From BMS3BBIN04 sp964552465 (GTDB lineage Bacteria; Electryoneota; Electryoneia; Electryoneales; Electryoneaceae): 64,000 bases of DNA. Each line of letters opens with the position of its first letter. Position 1 is the first letter of the stretch. Made by a program: the position numbers and the translations under genes. The notes below the pieces were generated by a model. The model was not told the origin of the DNA. It saw nothing but the letters and a program-made list of their open reading frames with translations, and ran no database searches. Location of the stretch: positions 16,993-80,992 of the forward strand of contig CAZKGR010000015.1 of NCBI GenBank assembly GCA_964552465.1, in the 5' to 3' direction. Of this stretch, positions 17,796 through 26,866 are shown piece after piece.

Positions 17796-20700
17796 TTACC
17801 TTATCCGGAGCAGCTTGCCAACCTCTTCTGCCTTCTGACCTGTTGAAGCGGTGGCTTTGATTACGTACAAGTAAGCGCCATTTGCTACCGGATCCCCGTA
17901 CTGATCAAGCCCGTCCCACTCCAATTCCTGGCTTGAACCACTTGCTGGATAGTTGAAACCCGCCTGGCACTGAATCGGGCCAATCTTATGTATTTCTCGG
18001 CCACTGGCGGTAAAAATCTTAATTGACACTTCTGCGTCGGTAGACAATTCGAAAGTGAAGCTGGTGCGGTGCTCAAATGGATTTGGCCAGTTGAGCACGT
18101 TGTTCAACGCCAACTCCTGATCAGCCTCGAGCACAACGAAATTTGTCTCTGAACGCGCAAAATTGTTTGCGTTGTCCCACGCCCACACTTCCATATGGTG
18201 CTCGCCCGGTTCGAGCTCAAACAACCGTTCTTCCGCAATACCTTGAGTGTAGCTATCACGGTCGTAGGTGAACGTCTCCGTCAGCAATATCTCCTCGGTT
18301 CCATCAATGACCGCACGAATGTCGTGACCAATCTCACCAGTGAGATTGATTCCGCTGGAATCATTCAATTCCACGAATAAAGTGGGCGATGATGAAGTCA
18401 AGTCACCATCACGCCAATTCGGATAGTCGAAGTAGACATTGACCTCTGGGGGAGTAGCATCGTTGCTGTTTGCTGATTCTGTCGAGATCTGAACGCCCCC
18501 TGTCGAACCGACACCGTCCGTTTCATCGTTGAAGACATACATGTGGACGGTACCGTTCTGGCTGCCATATTTCACATCACGCGGGACAATGAATTCCGCC
18601 CGCAATGATCCTGCCTCAGCAGTCACAAGGCCACGGAATAACGTTCCTCCCGCGACAAGGTAATCCAGCTCATCATCCGGATCGCCATTTGAATCGGTAT
18701 AGATGTAAGTCAATGTATCCGCACTGTCGTATACCGTTACCAGTGCTTCGCCGTCAAAATCAGGTAGCGGCGTCCCGTCAGGCGCGAGAACTTCACCACT
18801 TATCTGAGCTGTACCCATTGCCAACAAGCTGTCGGGATTTATCTGGGTCATGCCGGCGTCGAGAACTGGTAACGCCAACATCATGTCTGGATCACCGAAG
18901 AAATGATAATATTGATTCGTCCCTTCAGGATGGTCAATCATCGCCATCTGCAGCGCTTCACCAGCGCTCAATCCTGCCGCGCGGTCGAACACACGTTCAT
19001 AGAATGCCAACGCAAACCGGTTATTGCTGTACGCATTTGTTAACCGTGTCGCCCCAACCACACCAATTGCCCCGCCCGGTTGCACGAGCAGTTGTTCTGG
19101 ATGTGCTTCATTCTGCGGGCGGTCGAAATGACCCCACGAACATGTCGCCGCGAGGTAGAAAGGTGTCCGGTGTCCGCTGTCGATCAACTGGTTGTCACGT
19201 GTGTCCAGCAGCACCGACTCATGGGTCCATACATGCGCGTTACCATGTCCGATGAAGCTGACCATCAACGCGCCACGATTGATCTCATTGAGCAGAGAGG
19301 AGGTGGCAGCAGGCTTTCGTCGACCACCAGTTGATGGATCAAACGTTGTTGGGTATGTACCGATGTAGATCTTCTTCACTGTGATAAAATCAGGAGCGGC
19401 TTCGGTTGCGAACTCTTCAGCCTGTTCCATGTGAATCTGGTCCTGAATCGTCGGACCAGTTTCAACATATTCATCATCCGCGACCATTACCAACCGGGAT
19501 CGCCATGCGCCCAGGTCACTGTCATTCTCGTAGCGCTGCAACTTGTCGAGATATATCTCGAGCTCGGCATTAGACTGTACTGGCAGACGTCCCATTACCA
19601 TCTGAATCTGGGTCACATCGTTCACTGCAAACTGTACGTACCAGTAGTCACGGCAGATGACACCATCCTCGTAAGGCGGCATCCAGTTATTATCAGCATC
19701 TGATGCGATATTGCGATAGTCGTAATCACCGTCGCCAACAAGCAGCACTGATTCTGGTGGGATCGAATAATTCTCATAAGCGTACTTCAGGTAGTCGCGA
19801 ATTGCTACTGGATCATACAATCCCCACGCGAACTCCTTGAAGATATCATTGATGTCAACGCAGAGAACCTCGCGCTCATCTCGTTCCTCGACGTACGTTT
19901 CTAGCTGACGGACACCATCTTCGAAATCTGAGTGGTAGATGTATATCGTCTGTGGTGACAGGTTTGGATCTCGCAAACCATTTGGATATTCCGTCGCTCC
20001 GAATCCTTCCTCGCTGACCATCACTGGTGATAACAGTTTGTCATCCTGGACAGCCATAAGACGGCGTGGACTAGTTACCTGTGTCGAAATATTGACGATC
20101 TCACCACGTGTGTATCTCACATCTTCAAAATCCTGAATGTCGAACAACCACGGGTTGTCCATCCCGGTGAACTCAATGCGAGCTACACCATCATCTGGGA
20201 GTTGATCGAAATAAAGACGTCCGTCATCTGATTCGATCGTGCGCAGGTAATCCACCTCAAAATAGTTGAAAAACACCCGTCCGCCCAGCAGCCGGAAGTT
20301 GAACGTATTTGATCCATCATGCAGCACACCGTCCGGAATAGAAACTGTCTGTGATTCACTGTTCAGGTTGACCGTATCCACCGCTGTGCCATTGACAAAT
20401 ATGGCCGCCTGGTTAGTAAATCCACCCAAATTGCGCATGCTGAAACGCAGGCTTGCGTCGGAAGCTGCAATCGGATAATCCAGATCAAAAGTGGTCGAAT
20501 ACTGTTCGCCGGTGAGCAGTTCTTTGGCGTACCAGTTCAAGCCCGATTCCGGGTGAGAATTGCTGTGGAAGATTGTAATATCGTTATCGACATAGATCCG
20601 GGAACGTGCAACTTCGGCATCATAGGTAATAGCATCAATCGCCTGAGCATCCATCATGCGCTTGCCGTCTGGCCCGTCATTCGTGACCTGTAGCCAGTAC

Positions 20701-21689
20701 ACATTGCGACGCGTGAATGGATTGTTGGTGTGCGTATATGAGCCAACCGTCAACCCGGGTAGCCATGTATTCACCGAACGACCGTAAAACAGAATTCGGT
20801 CGCCACTGTCAAAACTGCCGTCCGCTTCGCCTTCGATCAGGATTGCATTCTCGATCAGTGAGTCCGGACGCTCGGTGGCTGGCGATGTCGGCAACCTCTG
20901 CCCGCCGTTGTTGTACAACTTGAACTTACGGGGATCGAATCCACTAGCATCTATACCGTGCGAGGCCAACGTACTGGCAGTAATCTGATATATCCCTTCC
21001 TGCTCGATCTCCATACGCACCATCAGCCCGTCAGGCCAATCCAGTGTCGCAATGCCGTGGCTTCGCTCACTCGTTCGCGGGATTCCCCACGCCTGAGCGG
21101 TTTCACCGTTCAACAAGCCGTTGCGCACGAGACGATCCGGGATAGTCCGCAGACCACTTTGCACGCCAGGATAGATGATCCGAACGCGAATGAATTCCAG
21201 AGGCAAAACGCCACCGTCCTGTTCGCGAACTGGGACGACGAACAAGTGGGACACATTACGATTGCGCCACACATGAGGATCGCTGAAAATCACCGTTCCC
21301 ACATCATCCAGACGTGAAACCGGCATGTTGTCCGCAGGTGCATCACCTTGCGGAGCCAGACCTGAACGCCACTGCCCCCAACGCTGTTCTTCAATCACAA
21401 TCTGTGGTTTTCGAGACGATGGCAAGGCAATCAAGCGGGAGAAATAAGGAGTAAGACGCATGCCCGCACGGCTGTCAATCCCCGAGCCCGCCGGGAGATG
21501 AAGCACACCATCCTCGAACTGCCGGGTTTCCCAGTCAGTAAGAGTCAGTTCGATCACAAGCTCATGCGCACTGTCTTCAACCACCGTGAAAGGACCGGCA
21601 ACACCGGCTCCAACAACGGCGAGTACACCGAGCAAGCACGCTGTGCAGAGCAAGAGTAGTGATCGACTATGCAGTTTGATGCGTTTCAT
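17796..21689 (-). CDS. porU: PorU-like C25 (gingipain-fold) sortase of type IX secretion
   Basis: 1297 residues. After the signal peptide (LLLLCTACLLGVLAVVGAGVAG) comes a beta-rich N-terminal prodomain. The caspase-like C25 catalytic domain then has the His at about 815 in FIGHGNAHVW and the Cys at about 850 in ATCSWGHFD. It is followed by an Ig-like region and a FlgD-type C-terminal domain (WPNPFEHRTSF, ELEWDGLDQYGDPVANGAY, LLRIR). PorU cleaves the sorting domain of cargo and attaches it to surface glycolipid. The length, the FlgD-like end without the usual cargo signature, and porV next to it support PorU over an ordinary gingipain. No porK, L, M, N or sov is in the window. Confidence 0.8.
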   Translation of the reverse strand: MKRIKLHSRSLLLLCTACLLGVLAVVGAGVAGPFTVVEDSAHELVIELTLTDWETRQFEDGVLHLPAGSGIDSRAGMRLTPYFSRLIALPSSRKPQIVIEEQRWGQWRSGLAPQGDAPADNMPVSRLDDVGTVIFSDPHVWRNRNVSHLFVVPVREQDGGVLPLEFIRVRIIYPGVQSGLRTIPDRLVRNGLLNGETAQAWGIPRTSERSHGIATLDWPDGLMVRMEIEQEGIYQITASTLASHGIDASGFDPRKFKLYNNGGQRLPTSPATERPDSLIENAILIEGEADGSFDSGDRILFYGRSVNTWLPGLTVGSYTHTNNPFTRRNVYWLQVTNDGPDGKRMMDAQAIDAITYDAEVARSRIYVDNDITIFHSNSHPESGLNWYAKELLTGEQYSTTFDLDYPIAASDASLRFSMRNLGGFTNQAAIFVNGTAVDTVNLNSESQTVSIPDGVLHDGSNTFNFRLLGGRVFFNYFEVDYLRTIESDDGRLYFDQLPDDGVARIEFTGMDNPWLFDIQDFEDVRYTRGEIVNISTQVTSPRRLMAVQDDKLLSPVMVSEEGFGATEYPNGLRDPNLSPQTIYIYHSDFEDGVRQLETYVEERDEREVLCVDINDIFKEFAWGLYDPVAIRDYLKYAYENYSIPPESVLLVGDGDYDYRNIASDADNNWMPPYEDGVICRDYWYVQFAVNDVTQIQMVMGRLPVQSNAELEIYLDKLQRYENDSDLGAWRSRLVMVADDEYVETGPTIQDQIHMEQAEEFATEAAPDFITVKKIYIGTYPTTFDPSTGGRRKPAATSSLLNEINRGALMVSFIGHGNAHVWTHESVLLDTRDNQLIDSGHRTPFYLAATCSWGHFDRPQNEAHPEQLLVQPGGAIGVVGATRLTNAYSNNRFALAFYERVFDRAAGLSAGEALQMAMIDHPEGTNQYYHFFGDPDMMLALPVLDAGMTQINPDSLLAMGTAQISGEVLAPDGTPLPDFDGEALVTVYDSADTLTYIYTDSNGDPDDELDYLVAGGTLFRGLVTAEAGSLRAEFIVPRDVKYGSQNGTVHMYVFNDETDGVGSTGGVQISTESANSNDATPPEVNVYFDYPNWRDGDLTSSSPTLFVELNDSSGINLTGEIGHDIRAVIDGTEEILLTETFTYDRDSYTQGIAEERLFELEPGEHHMEVWAWDNANNFARSETNFVVLEADQELALNNVLNWPNPFEHRTSFTFELSTDAEVSIKIFTASGREIHKIGPIQCQAGFNYPASGSSQELEWDGLDQYGDPVANGAYLYVIKATASTGQKAEEVGKLLRIR

Positions 21690-21966
21690 GAACGTCCTTG
21701 GTACACCCTGCGACGAGTCGGGAGACTCGACGGGGCACGTCCGCTATTCTGTTTCGAGCAGAGTTTCACTTCACCCTGCGCTGCTACTTCATACAATCTG
21801 ATAGCGAAAACGTCCCTTAGCACCCCAAGTCTGTGAATTGGTGGGTTAACACGGATAAACTACACTCCCCGAAAACGGAGAGTCAACCTCTGCACAACAC
21901 TTTTGACCCAATTACATCTATGCACGAGCCACAAAACCACTTGTTCCCTGATTGATGAGAAAATGT

Positions 21967-22410
21967 TTAGGTTTTTTCGGGATTTGACTCTCCAAGTCGT
22001 TTAAGCATCTCAAACAATGCATGAGGAATCCGTTTCGGACGTGCATTTTCATCAACCACCGCGTGAATCGAATATCCCTCATGCAGAATTGCATCTTCAC
22101 CCGCCCGGCGTAACACATAGTCAAAACGGAATTTCGTCCGTCCCTCGCGTCTCGCAGCTGTGTATATCTCTACGAGATCGTCGTAGAAAATGCGGTTCCG
22201 GTAACGCACGTGCGCCTCGATCACTGGTACGAAGAAACCAAGCTCCTCGAACTGTCGGTACGTTATTCCGCCCGCCCGCATCCACTCGGTACGGCCCATC
22301 TCGTAATAGAGTAGCGCGTGGCCGTAATAGACGTGCCCCATCTGGTCGGTATGCCCATACGGCACGCGCTTCTGGCAGATCACCCACGGCTTCTCGTGAC
22401 GAACTTCCAC
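21967..22410 (-). CDS. YbgC/FadM-family acyl-CoA thioesterase (hotdog fold)
   Basis: 147 residues, close to the usual size for 4HBT single-hotdog thioesterases. The active-site region reads HTDQMGHVYYGHALLYYEMG, matching the D-x-x-G-H-V-x-x-x-x-Y-x-x-Y-x-E pattern in which the Asp is catalytic. FFVPVIEAHVRYRNRIFYDD is the second strand block. It hydrolyses acyl-CoA or acyl-ACP thioesters in the cytoplasm. The start is GTG at 22410, supported by GGAGG five bases before it. It stands alone, with a repeat-filled region upstream. Confidence 0.85.
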   Translation of the reverse strand: MEVRHEKPWVICQKRVPYGHTDQMGHVYYGHALLYYEMGRTEWMRAGGITYRQFEELGFFVPVIEAHVRYRNRIFYDDLVEIYTAARREGRTKFRFDYVLRRAGEDAILHEGYSIHAVVDENARPKRIPHALFEMLKRLGESNPEKT

Positions 22411-22515
22411 ATCTCCTCCCGGTTCAACGTGGATGATAAGTTAGGACGAAATACCACCACTCGCGCGTTTCGCGATGCGAGAGATGAGGTGTGTGGTGTG
22501 GGAACGTCAGGAGGT

Positions 22516-22541
22516 GTCATCCTGAGCGAAGCGAAGGATCT
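22516..22541 (+). repeat. dispersed palindrome family A, consensus copy
   Basis: Contains CCTGAGCGAAGCGAAGG, the full family core, flanked by GTCAT and ATCT. Confidence 0.8.
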
Positions 22542-22654
22542 CGCAGGCGATAATCGAGTATGGTGGGGCGTGGAAGTAAGTGCGGACGTGTTCTGTACCG
22601 ACAAGAACGCGCTCAACCGTATTCCACGTCCCATACTCAGCGTACATGGGTAGT

Positions 22655-22680
22655 AGATTCTTCACTTCGTTCAGAATGAC
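22655..22680 (-). repeat. dispersed palindrome family A, TTC variant
   Basis: The complement reads TTCTGAACGAAGTGAAGAA, a compensated variant of family A in which both arms of the stem change together. Confidence 0.7.
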
Positions 22681-22721
22681 CTGTGTGGCCAGCGATATGT
22701 TGTGTGGTTAGCTCAGATATG

Positions 22722-22743
22722 TCCCCGATATTCATGTCGGGGA
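22722..22743. repeat. dispersed palindrome family F, copy
   Basis: CCCCGATATTCATGTCGGGG, an imperfect hairpin related to the CCAGACATAAATGTCTGG type. Confidence 0.6.
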
Positions 22744-22795
22744 TAAATCACATCCATGATCTTGTGGATTTTTTCGCCTTTGACCTTGGGATGAT

Positions 22796-22815
22796 CCCAG
22801 ACATATATGTCTGGG
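22796..22815. repeat. dispersed palindrome family F, copy
   Basis: CCCAGACATATATGTCTGGG, a perfect 20-base palindrome. Its flanks (ATGATC before, ACATAT after) resemble those of the copy at 62426. Confidence 0.7.
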
Positions 22816-22826
22816 ACATATTGATT

Positions 22827-22849
22827 CCCGACTTGCGAGCAAGCCGAGA
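22827..22849. repeat. dispersed palindrome family B, copy
   Basis: CCCGACTTGCGAGCAAG, with the right arm degraded to CCGAG. Confidence 0.65.
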
Positions 22850-22912
22850 CAAACACCATTTTAATCAAGCGCGCTTCCGGATCATGCTCAGCTTCGAAGA
22901 CGGGATTACCAG

Positions 22913-23911
22913 ATGAAACAATCCACCCCCACTCCCCAGCAGAATTCGCGACAGATTTCAACATCATCCATCGATTTTGGCTCAATCCCTCGTGAACCTG
23001 AACGACCCGGAACCATCCTCGTCGTCGGCGCGACCGTGCTCGACCGCATCTTTTACGTTGAGAAATTGCCCCGTCCGGGCGAAACATCCATCGGACACCG
23101 AATGGAGATTCATCCCGGCGGCAAGGGAGCGAACCAGGCTCTTGCGGCGCGACGAATGGGTGCCGATGTCCTGTTCCTCAGCTGTGTCGGCGAAGATCAT
23201 CCCGGCGAACTTGTGCTGCAACCGTTAATCGATGCTGGTGTGAACATAGAAGGTGTGATCACAATCCCGGACCAACCGACCGCCGAAGCGATCATCTCCG
23301 TGGACGCGCACGGCGAAAACCAGATCACGTCCTGCCCCGGCGCGTATCATCATTTACGTCCTGATCACCTTGACCGTAAAACACACCTTTTCCGGCGCGC
23401 AGACTGGATGCTGATCCAGAATGAGCTCCCGACTAAAACAATCGCTCACGCCATCTCGCTGGCGCATGAGTATGATCTGAAAATCATCTTCAATCCTGAC
23501 CCATTCACACCAAAATCACCACCCCCGCCACGTGGCCTGCACGCCTTGATCCCTAGCGAACTGCAAGCCGCCGAAATCCTAAGCGTAGAGGATTATGAAA
23601 TGGTCCCGGCAACCAAGCGACACACTGAATGGTCAGGGATTGGCGCGGAACATGTGATCGTAACTCTCGGACCGAAAGGCGTTGAATGGGTGTGTCGTGA
23701 CGGTGACCGAACCACCATAGCACCGCCCCAGGTTGAGGTCGTGGACAGCGTGGGCGCAGGGGACGCGTTCTGTGGCGCGCTGGTCGCCTTCATCGCCGAA
23801 GGTATGCCTCATGAAACAGCCATCGCGCTCGCCACACATGCCGCAACACTGTCAGTGCAGCATCGCGGTGCGCAGGCAGGACTTCAAACGCGGTCGCAGC
23901 TCTTATCCTAG
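22913..23911 (+). CDS. rbsK: PfkB-family carbohydrate kinase, ribokinase-like
   Basis: 332 residues, slightly longer than typical ribokinase because of a roughly 34-residue Ser/Thr/Gln-rich N-terminal tail. The core begins ILVVGATVLDRIFYVEKLPR, then the sugar-binding GGKGANQALAARRMGADV. The catalytic anion hole is DSVGAGDAFCGAL, with Asp as base, and ATP contacts include VIVTLGPKGVEWV. It phosphorylates ribose or a related sugar in the cytoplasm. The substrate is uncertain because PfkB members vary, but the GGKGANQA block favours the ribokinase subgroup. The start at 22913 lacks a strong ribosome-binding site. Confidence 0.8.
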   Translation: MKQSTPTPQQNSRQISTSSIDFGSIPREPERPGTILVVGATVLDRIFYVEKLPRPGETSIGHRMEIHPGGKGANQALAARRMGADVLFLSCVGEDHPGELVLQPLIDAGVNIEGVITIPDQPTAEAIISVDAHGENQITSCPGAYHHLRPDHLDRKTHLFRRADWMLIQNELPTKTIAHAISLAHEYDLKIIFNPDPFTPKSPPPPRGLHALIPSELQAAEILSVEDYEMVPATKRHTEWSGIGAEHVIVTLGPKGVEWVCRDGDRTTIAPPQVEVVDSVGAGDAFCGALVAFIAEGMPHETAIALATHAATLSVQHRGAQAGLQTRSQLLS

Positions 23912-24039
23912 CTTCTAAAAGTACCGTGCCTTGTAGTTGTTTGTCTGCCCTCCAGACAACTCTGTGAGACTGCGACTTGTACCAGTTTTCACTATCTTCA
24001 TGATATCGTACAACAGCAAATATTTCCCCGGAGAACTCG

Positions 24040-25200
24040 ATGGACGTGCGCGATCTGGTCTACATGGACAATGCGGCCACATCATGGCCCAAGCCGGACG
24101 AAGTCTACTCGTTCATGGATGAGTTCTACCGATATAACGGTGTTAATCCCGGTCGCTCAGGTTTTGATGCCGCCATCTCTGCAGGCAACCTCGTCGAAGA
24201 TACACGCAAGGTGCTGACGGAATTCTTCGGCGGCGATGTCCCGGAACGCACTGTTTTCTGCCATAACGCCACCGACGGCCTTAACCTGATCATTCAAGGG
24301 CTGATCAATCAAGGCGACCACGTGATCGGCACTTGTCTCGAACACAACAGTGTGCTGCGCCCGCTGAATACACTCGAGCGTGACGGTGTTATCGAAGTCA
24401 CTTGGATTGCGGCCGATGAACACGGATTCATATCGCCCGAACATATCGGCAACGCGCTGCGACCCAACACCAGCCTCGTCGCTGTCAACCATGGGTCAAA
24501 CGTCATTGGTACTTATCAGGATGTGGACGCTATCGGTCAGCTCGTCAAGGATCACAAGGCTGCCTTCGTGATTGACGCGTCCCAGACTGCCGGTGTCGTT
24601 CCGATCAACATGAAGAACTCCCACATTGATGCTTTAGTGGCCACCGGACATAAAGCGTTGATGGGCCCAACCGGAACCGGCGTGATCGTTGTTCGAGAAC
24701 ATCTCGAGATCAATCAAGTCAGATCTGGTGGGACAGGAGTCCGTTCAGCGTTTCCGTACCATTTATCTGAATATCCGTGGCGGCTGGAGTACGGCACCCC
24801 AAACCTGATGGGAATAGCCGGCTTGTGGGCAGGGCAGAAGTGGATTGAGAAACAAGGCGGACCGACCGCCATTCACGAACGTGAGATGGTGTTGATGCAG
24901 AAGTTCGTTGATGGGCTCAAGCCATTACCAAAGGTCACGCTCTACTGCGCTGAATCGCTGGATAATCACCTCGCGACACTGTCGACGAACGTGGAAGGTA
25001 TAGACGCCATGAATGTCGGGATCATACTCGACGTTGATCATGATATCGCCACACGTACCGGCCTGCAATGTGCGCCGAAATGCCATGAATCAATTGGCAG
25101 TTTCGACCTGCACGGAACCGTCCGCTTCTCGTTCGGACCGTTCACCACAGCTGAAGAAGTGGACAGAGCAATTGAAGCGATGGTCGATATCGCTCAGTAG
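24040..25200 (+). CDS. cysteine desulfurase-family PLP enzyme (aminotransferase class V)
   Basis: 386 residues of fold type I. It starts VYMDNAATSWPKPDEV, as SufS/CsdA-type enzymes do. FCHNATDGLNLIIQGL binds the PLP phosphate; FVIDASQTAGVVPIN holds the Asp that contacts the PLP nitrogen; ATGHKALMGPTGTG supplies the Schiff-base Lys. The C-terminal TGLQCAPKCHESIG carries the Cys expected to accept sulfur, and the ending GTVRFSFGPFTTAEEVD matches the desulfurase-like subfamily often not linked to suf or isc genes. It would release sulfur from cysteine for cofactor or tRNA thiolation. GGAG lies six bases before the ATG. No scaffold or suf partner adjoins. Confidence 0.82.
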   Translation: MDVRDLVYMDNAATSWPKPDEVYSFMDEFYRYNGVNPGRSGFDAAISAGNLVEDTRKVLTEFFGGDVPERTVFCHNATDGLNLIIQGLINQGDHVIGTCLEHNSVLRPLNTLERDGVIEVTWIAADEHGFISPEHIGNALRPNTSLVAVNHGSNVIGTYQDVDAIGQLVKDHKAAFVIDASQTAGVVPINMKNSHIDALVATGHKALMGPTGTGVIVVREHLEINQVRSGGTGVRSAFPYHLSEYPWRLEYGTPNLMGIAGLWAGQKWIEKQGGPTAIHEREMVLMQKFVDGLKPLPKVTLYCAESLDNHLATLSTNVEGIDAMNVGIILDVDHDIATRTGLQCAPKCHESIGSFDLHGTVRFSFGPFTTAEEVDRAIEAMVDIAQ

Positions 25201-25262
25201 TAGTTTGTCATCTGTATCCGGCAACTACCGGACACAGGTCAGACCATTGAAGTATATACAAG

Positions 25263-25306
25263 AAAAGGGACACGCAGCATCCGCAGCGCGTCCCCTTTAT
25301 TTTTTG
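25263..25306. terminator. bidirectional rho-independent terminator
   Basis: AAAAGGGACACGC pairs with GCGCGTCCCCTTT around ATCCGC, followed by a T-run on the plus strand and an A-rich start that serves the minus strand. It lies between the convergent desulfurase and hydrolase genes. Confidence 0.8.
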
Positions 25307-25317
25307 GCATGAACAAC

Positions 25318-26655
25318 CTACTTAATCAGCGTAAGCTTCTTCGTCTCATAAATCTGGCCATGCGCGACAGCCTGCACGAAGTACACGCCACTCGCCAAAT
25401 CTGATCCGTCGAACTCGAAAGAATGATGTCCAGCAACCATTTCTTCATCCGCCAACGTTGCGACAAACTGCCCGATTCGGTTATAAACCTTCACCGCAAG
25501 ATGTCCGGGCGCCGGCAATGCGACCTTGACCGTTGCCGATGGATTGAACGGATTCGGATACGAATGCAATTCCAACTCAACCGGTATTTCAGATGAACCA
25601 CCGCCCTCATTTACACCTGTTGGAAGGTAGTTGAAGATAGCCCAACGGCATTCCTGAGAACGAATAATCGCATGTCCTTCATGATCAAAATCTTCCATCA
25701 CCATTAAAGTGTGATTGACATCAATTGCCTCACCATAAAAATGGTGGAGATGCTCCCAATAGACCATGTGCCGGATGATGTTGTTCATCCCCTCCATGTT
25801 CATCGGCTTGTCGTCGGAATTTAGTCCCGTATCCCCCTCGCCAATGAAATAGAAGAAATGACGGTTGGGGTAGTTTTCGACGATATAGTCCGCGCCAGTG
25901 ATCGTTGTGTACTCATTCAACTCATCGACACCATACGGATACTTGTCCCAACGCGGCACGAAACCCTGATTCACAGGACCGGGAATCGTGAAATGATCGT
26001 CCAGATCGTAACGATATGGGTCCATATAGAGCCAGTGGCCGTTGTTTACCGTCACGTTGATAATTGGCGGGAGCTGGTCGCCCATCTCCTCAAACAGTCT
26101 TGTAACCGCTGCCCAACGATGCACCAACTTTCCACCAGCTGATTCACCCATCCAGGTGATCGCTTCCAACTGTGGATTATTGGTGACAATATCAACCACT
26201 AATGAATCCATGAAGGTGAAACTGCTGACCAGGGCAGGTCTCGGCTCAGGAGGTAAAGACTGGCTTAGATGTCCGACGAACCACCACTGATGTTGCCAAT
26301 AGCAAACTTCCTCTTCAAGTTCATGCTCCTGAATGTCATTCAGGTACAGGAACTGCAAGCCGACAAACATAGTGGTTTCAAGTACTCCTGACAGAACTGC
26401 AGCTTCCTGAAGAGTCTGACCGAGGGGTAGTATCTCACGTGTTCCATTCGAGGGAAACAGAACGGCCCGAGTAAATTCTGGATGCGGAACGTCTGGCTCA
26501 TGCCCCTCAGCATGCAGCATAGGAACGGATAGCTGATAGCCGTCCACAGTAACATAGTATCGTCCATCCGGGACATAGGTTACTGCCTCAGCAACAGTCA
26601 GGTAGTTCATTAAGAGCAGTGCCAGCACCATCATTACCATCACAACACGTTTCAT
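25318..26655 (-). CDS. secreted alpha/beta-hydrolase-like protein, paralogue 1, with T9SS sorting domain
   Basis: 445 residues with signal peptide MVMMVLALLLMNYLTVAEA. The body begins GRYYVTVDGYQLSVPML. A nucleophile elbow, ITWMGESAGGK (Gly-Glu-Ser-Ala-Gly), lies after SSFTFMDSLV. A probable acid region is FFYFIGEGDTGLNSDD and a late His lies in EDFDHEGHAII, which together fit a serine-hydrolase triad. The last 80 residues are a sorting domain (SYPNPFNPSATVKVAL, RIGQFVATL, LASGVYFVQAV, LTLIK). GGAGG precedes the ATG. It is the first of three paralogues within 7 kb. The substrate is unknown, and the hydrolase activity is inferred from the elbow. Confidence 0.72.
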   Translation of the reverse strand: MKRVVMVMMVLALLLMNYLTVAEAVTYVPDGRYYVTVDGYQLSVPMLHAEGHEPDVPHPEFTRAVLFPSNGTREILPLGQTLQEAAVLSGVLETTMFVGLQFLYLNDIQEHELEEEVCYWQHQWWFVGHLSQSLPPEPRPALVSSFTFMDSLVVDIVTNNPQLEAITWMGESAGGKLVHRWAAVTRLFEEMGDQLPPIINVTVNNGHWLYMDPYRYDLDDHFTIPGPVNQGFVPRWDKYPYGVDELNEYTTITGADYIVENYPNRHFFYFIGEGDTGLNSDDKPMNMEGMNNIIRHMVYWEHLHHFYGEAIDVNHTLMVMEDFDHEGHAIIRSQECRWAIFNYLPTGVNEGGGSSEIPVELELHSYPNPFNPSATVKVALPAPGHLAVKVYNRIGQFVATLADEEMVAGHHSFEFDGSDLASGVYFVQAVAHGQIYETKKLTLIK

Positions 26656-26786
26656 CTTTTATCCTCCGAAAACGAGCCGACTCTTCTCCTCAATACACTG
26701 GAGAGTGGTAAGATGTAGAGTAGAACAATTGAGATGCAACGTTTGATTCTCCAATTTCAGAATTCCAGGAACGAGAGTTGAACGAG

Positions 26787-26813
26787 AAAAGCCCAAACAA
26801 TAGTTCGGGCTTC
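26787..26813 (-). terminator. rho-independent terminator
   Basis: On the minus strand AAGCCCGAAC and GTTTGGGCTTTT form a stem-loop downstream of the gene at 26867. Confidence 0.6.
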
Positions 26814-26866
26814 TAGTTACACGTCTATTTAGTAACAGATACGGGGTAAATATCGTCCCTGAAACA

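Larger units (their letters stand above)
22411..22912. other. repeat-dense region between divergent genes
   Basis: About 500 bases without a gene. It contains two family A elements, two family F palindromes and a family B palindrome, and must also hold the promoters of the thioesterase and kinase genes. Confidence 0.65.

Noticed and set aside
22318..22653. Plus-strand frame carrying a VILSEAKDL peptide
   Set aside because: That peptide is the translation of a family A repeat and occurs wherever this repeat falls in an open frame.
22411..22912. CRISPR array
   Set aside because: The repeats differ in sequence and spacing, are palindromes of several families, and there are no unique spacers or cas genes.
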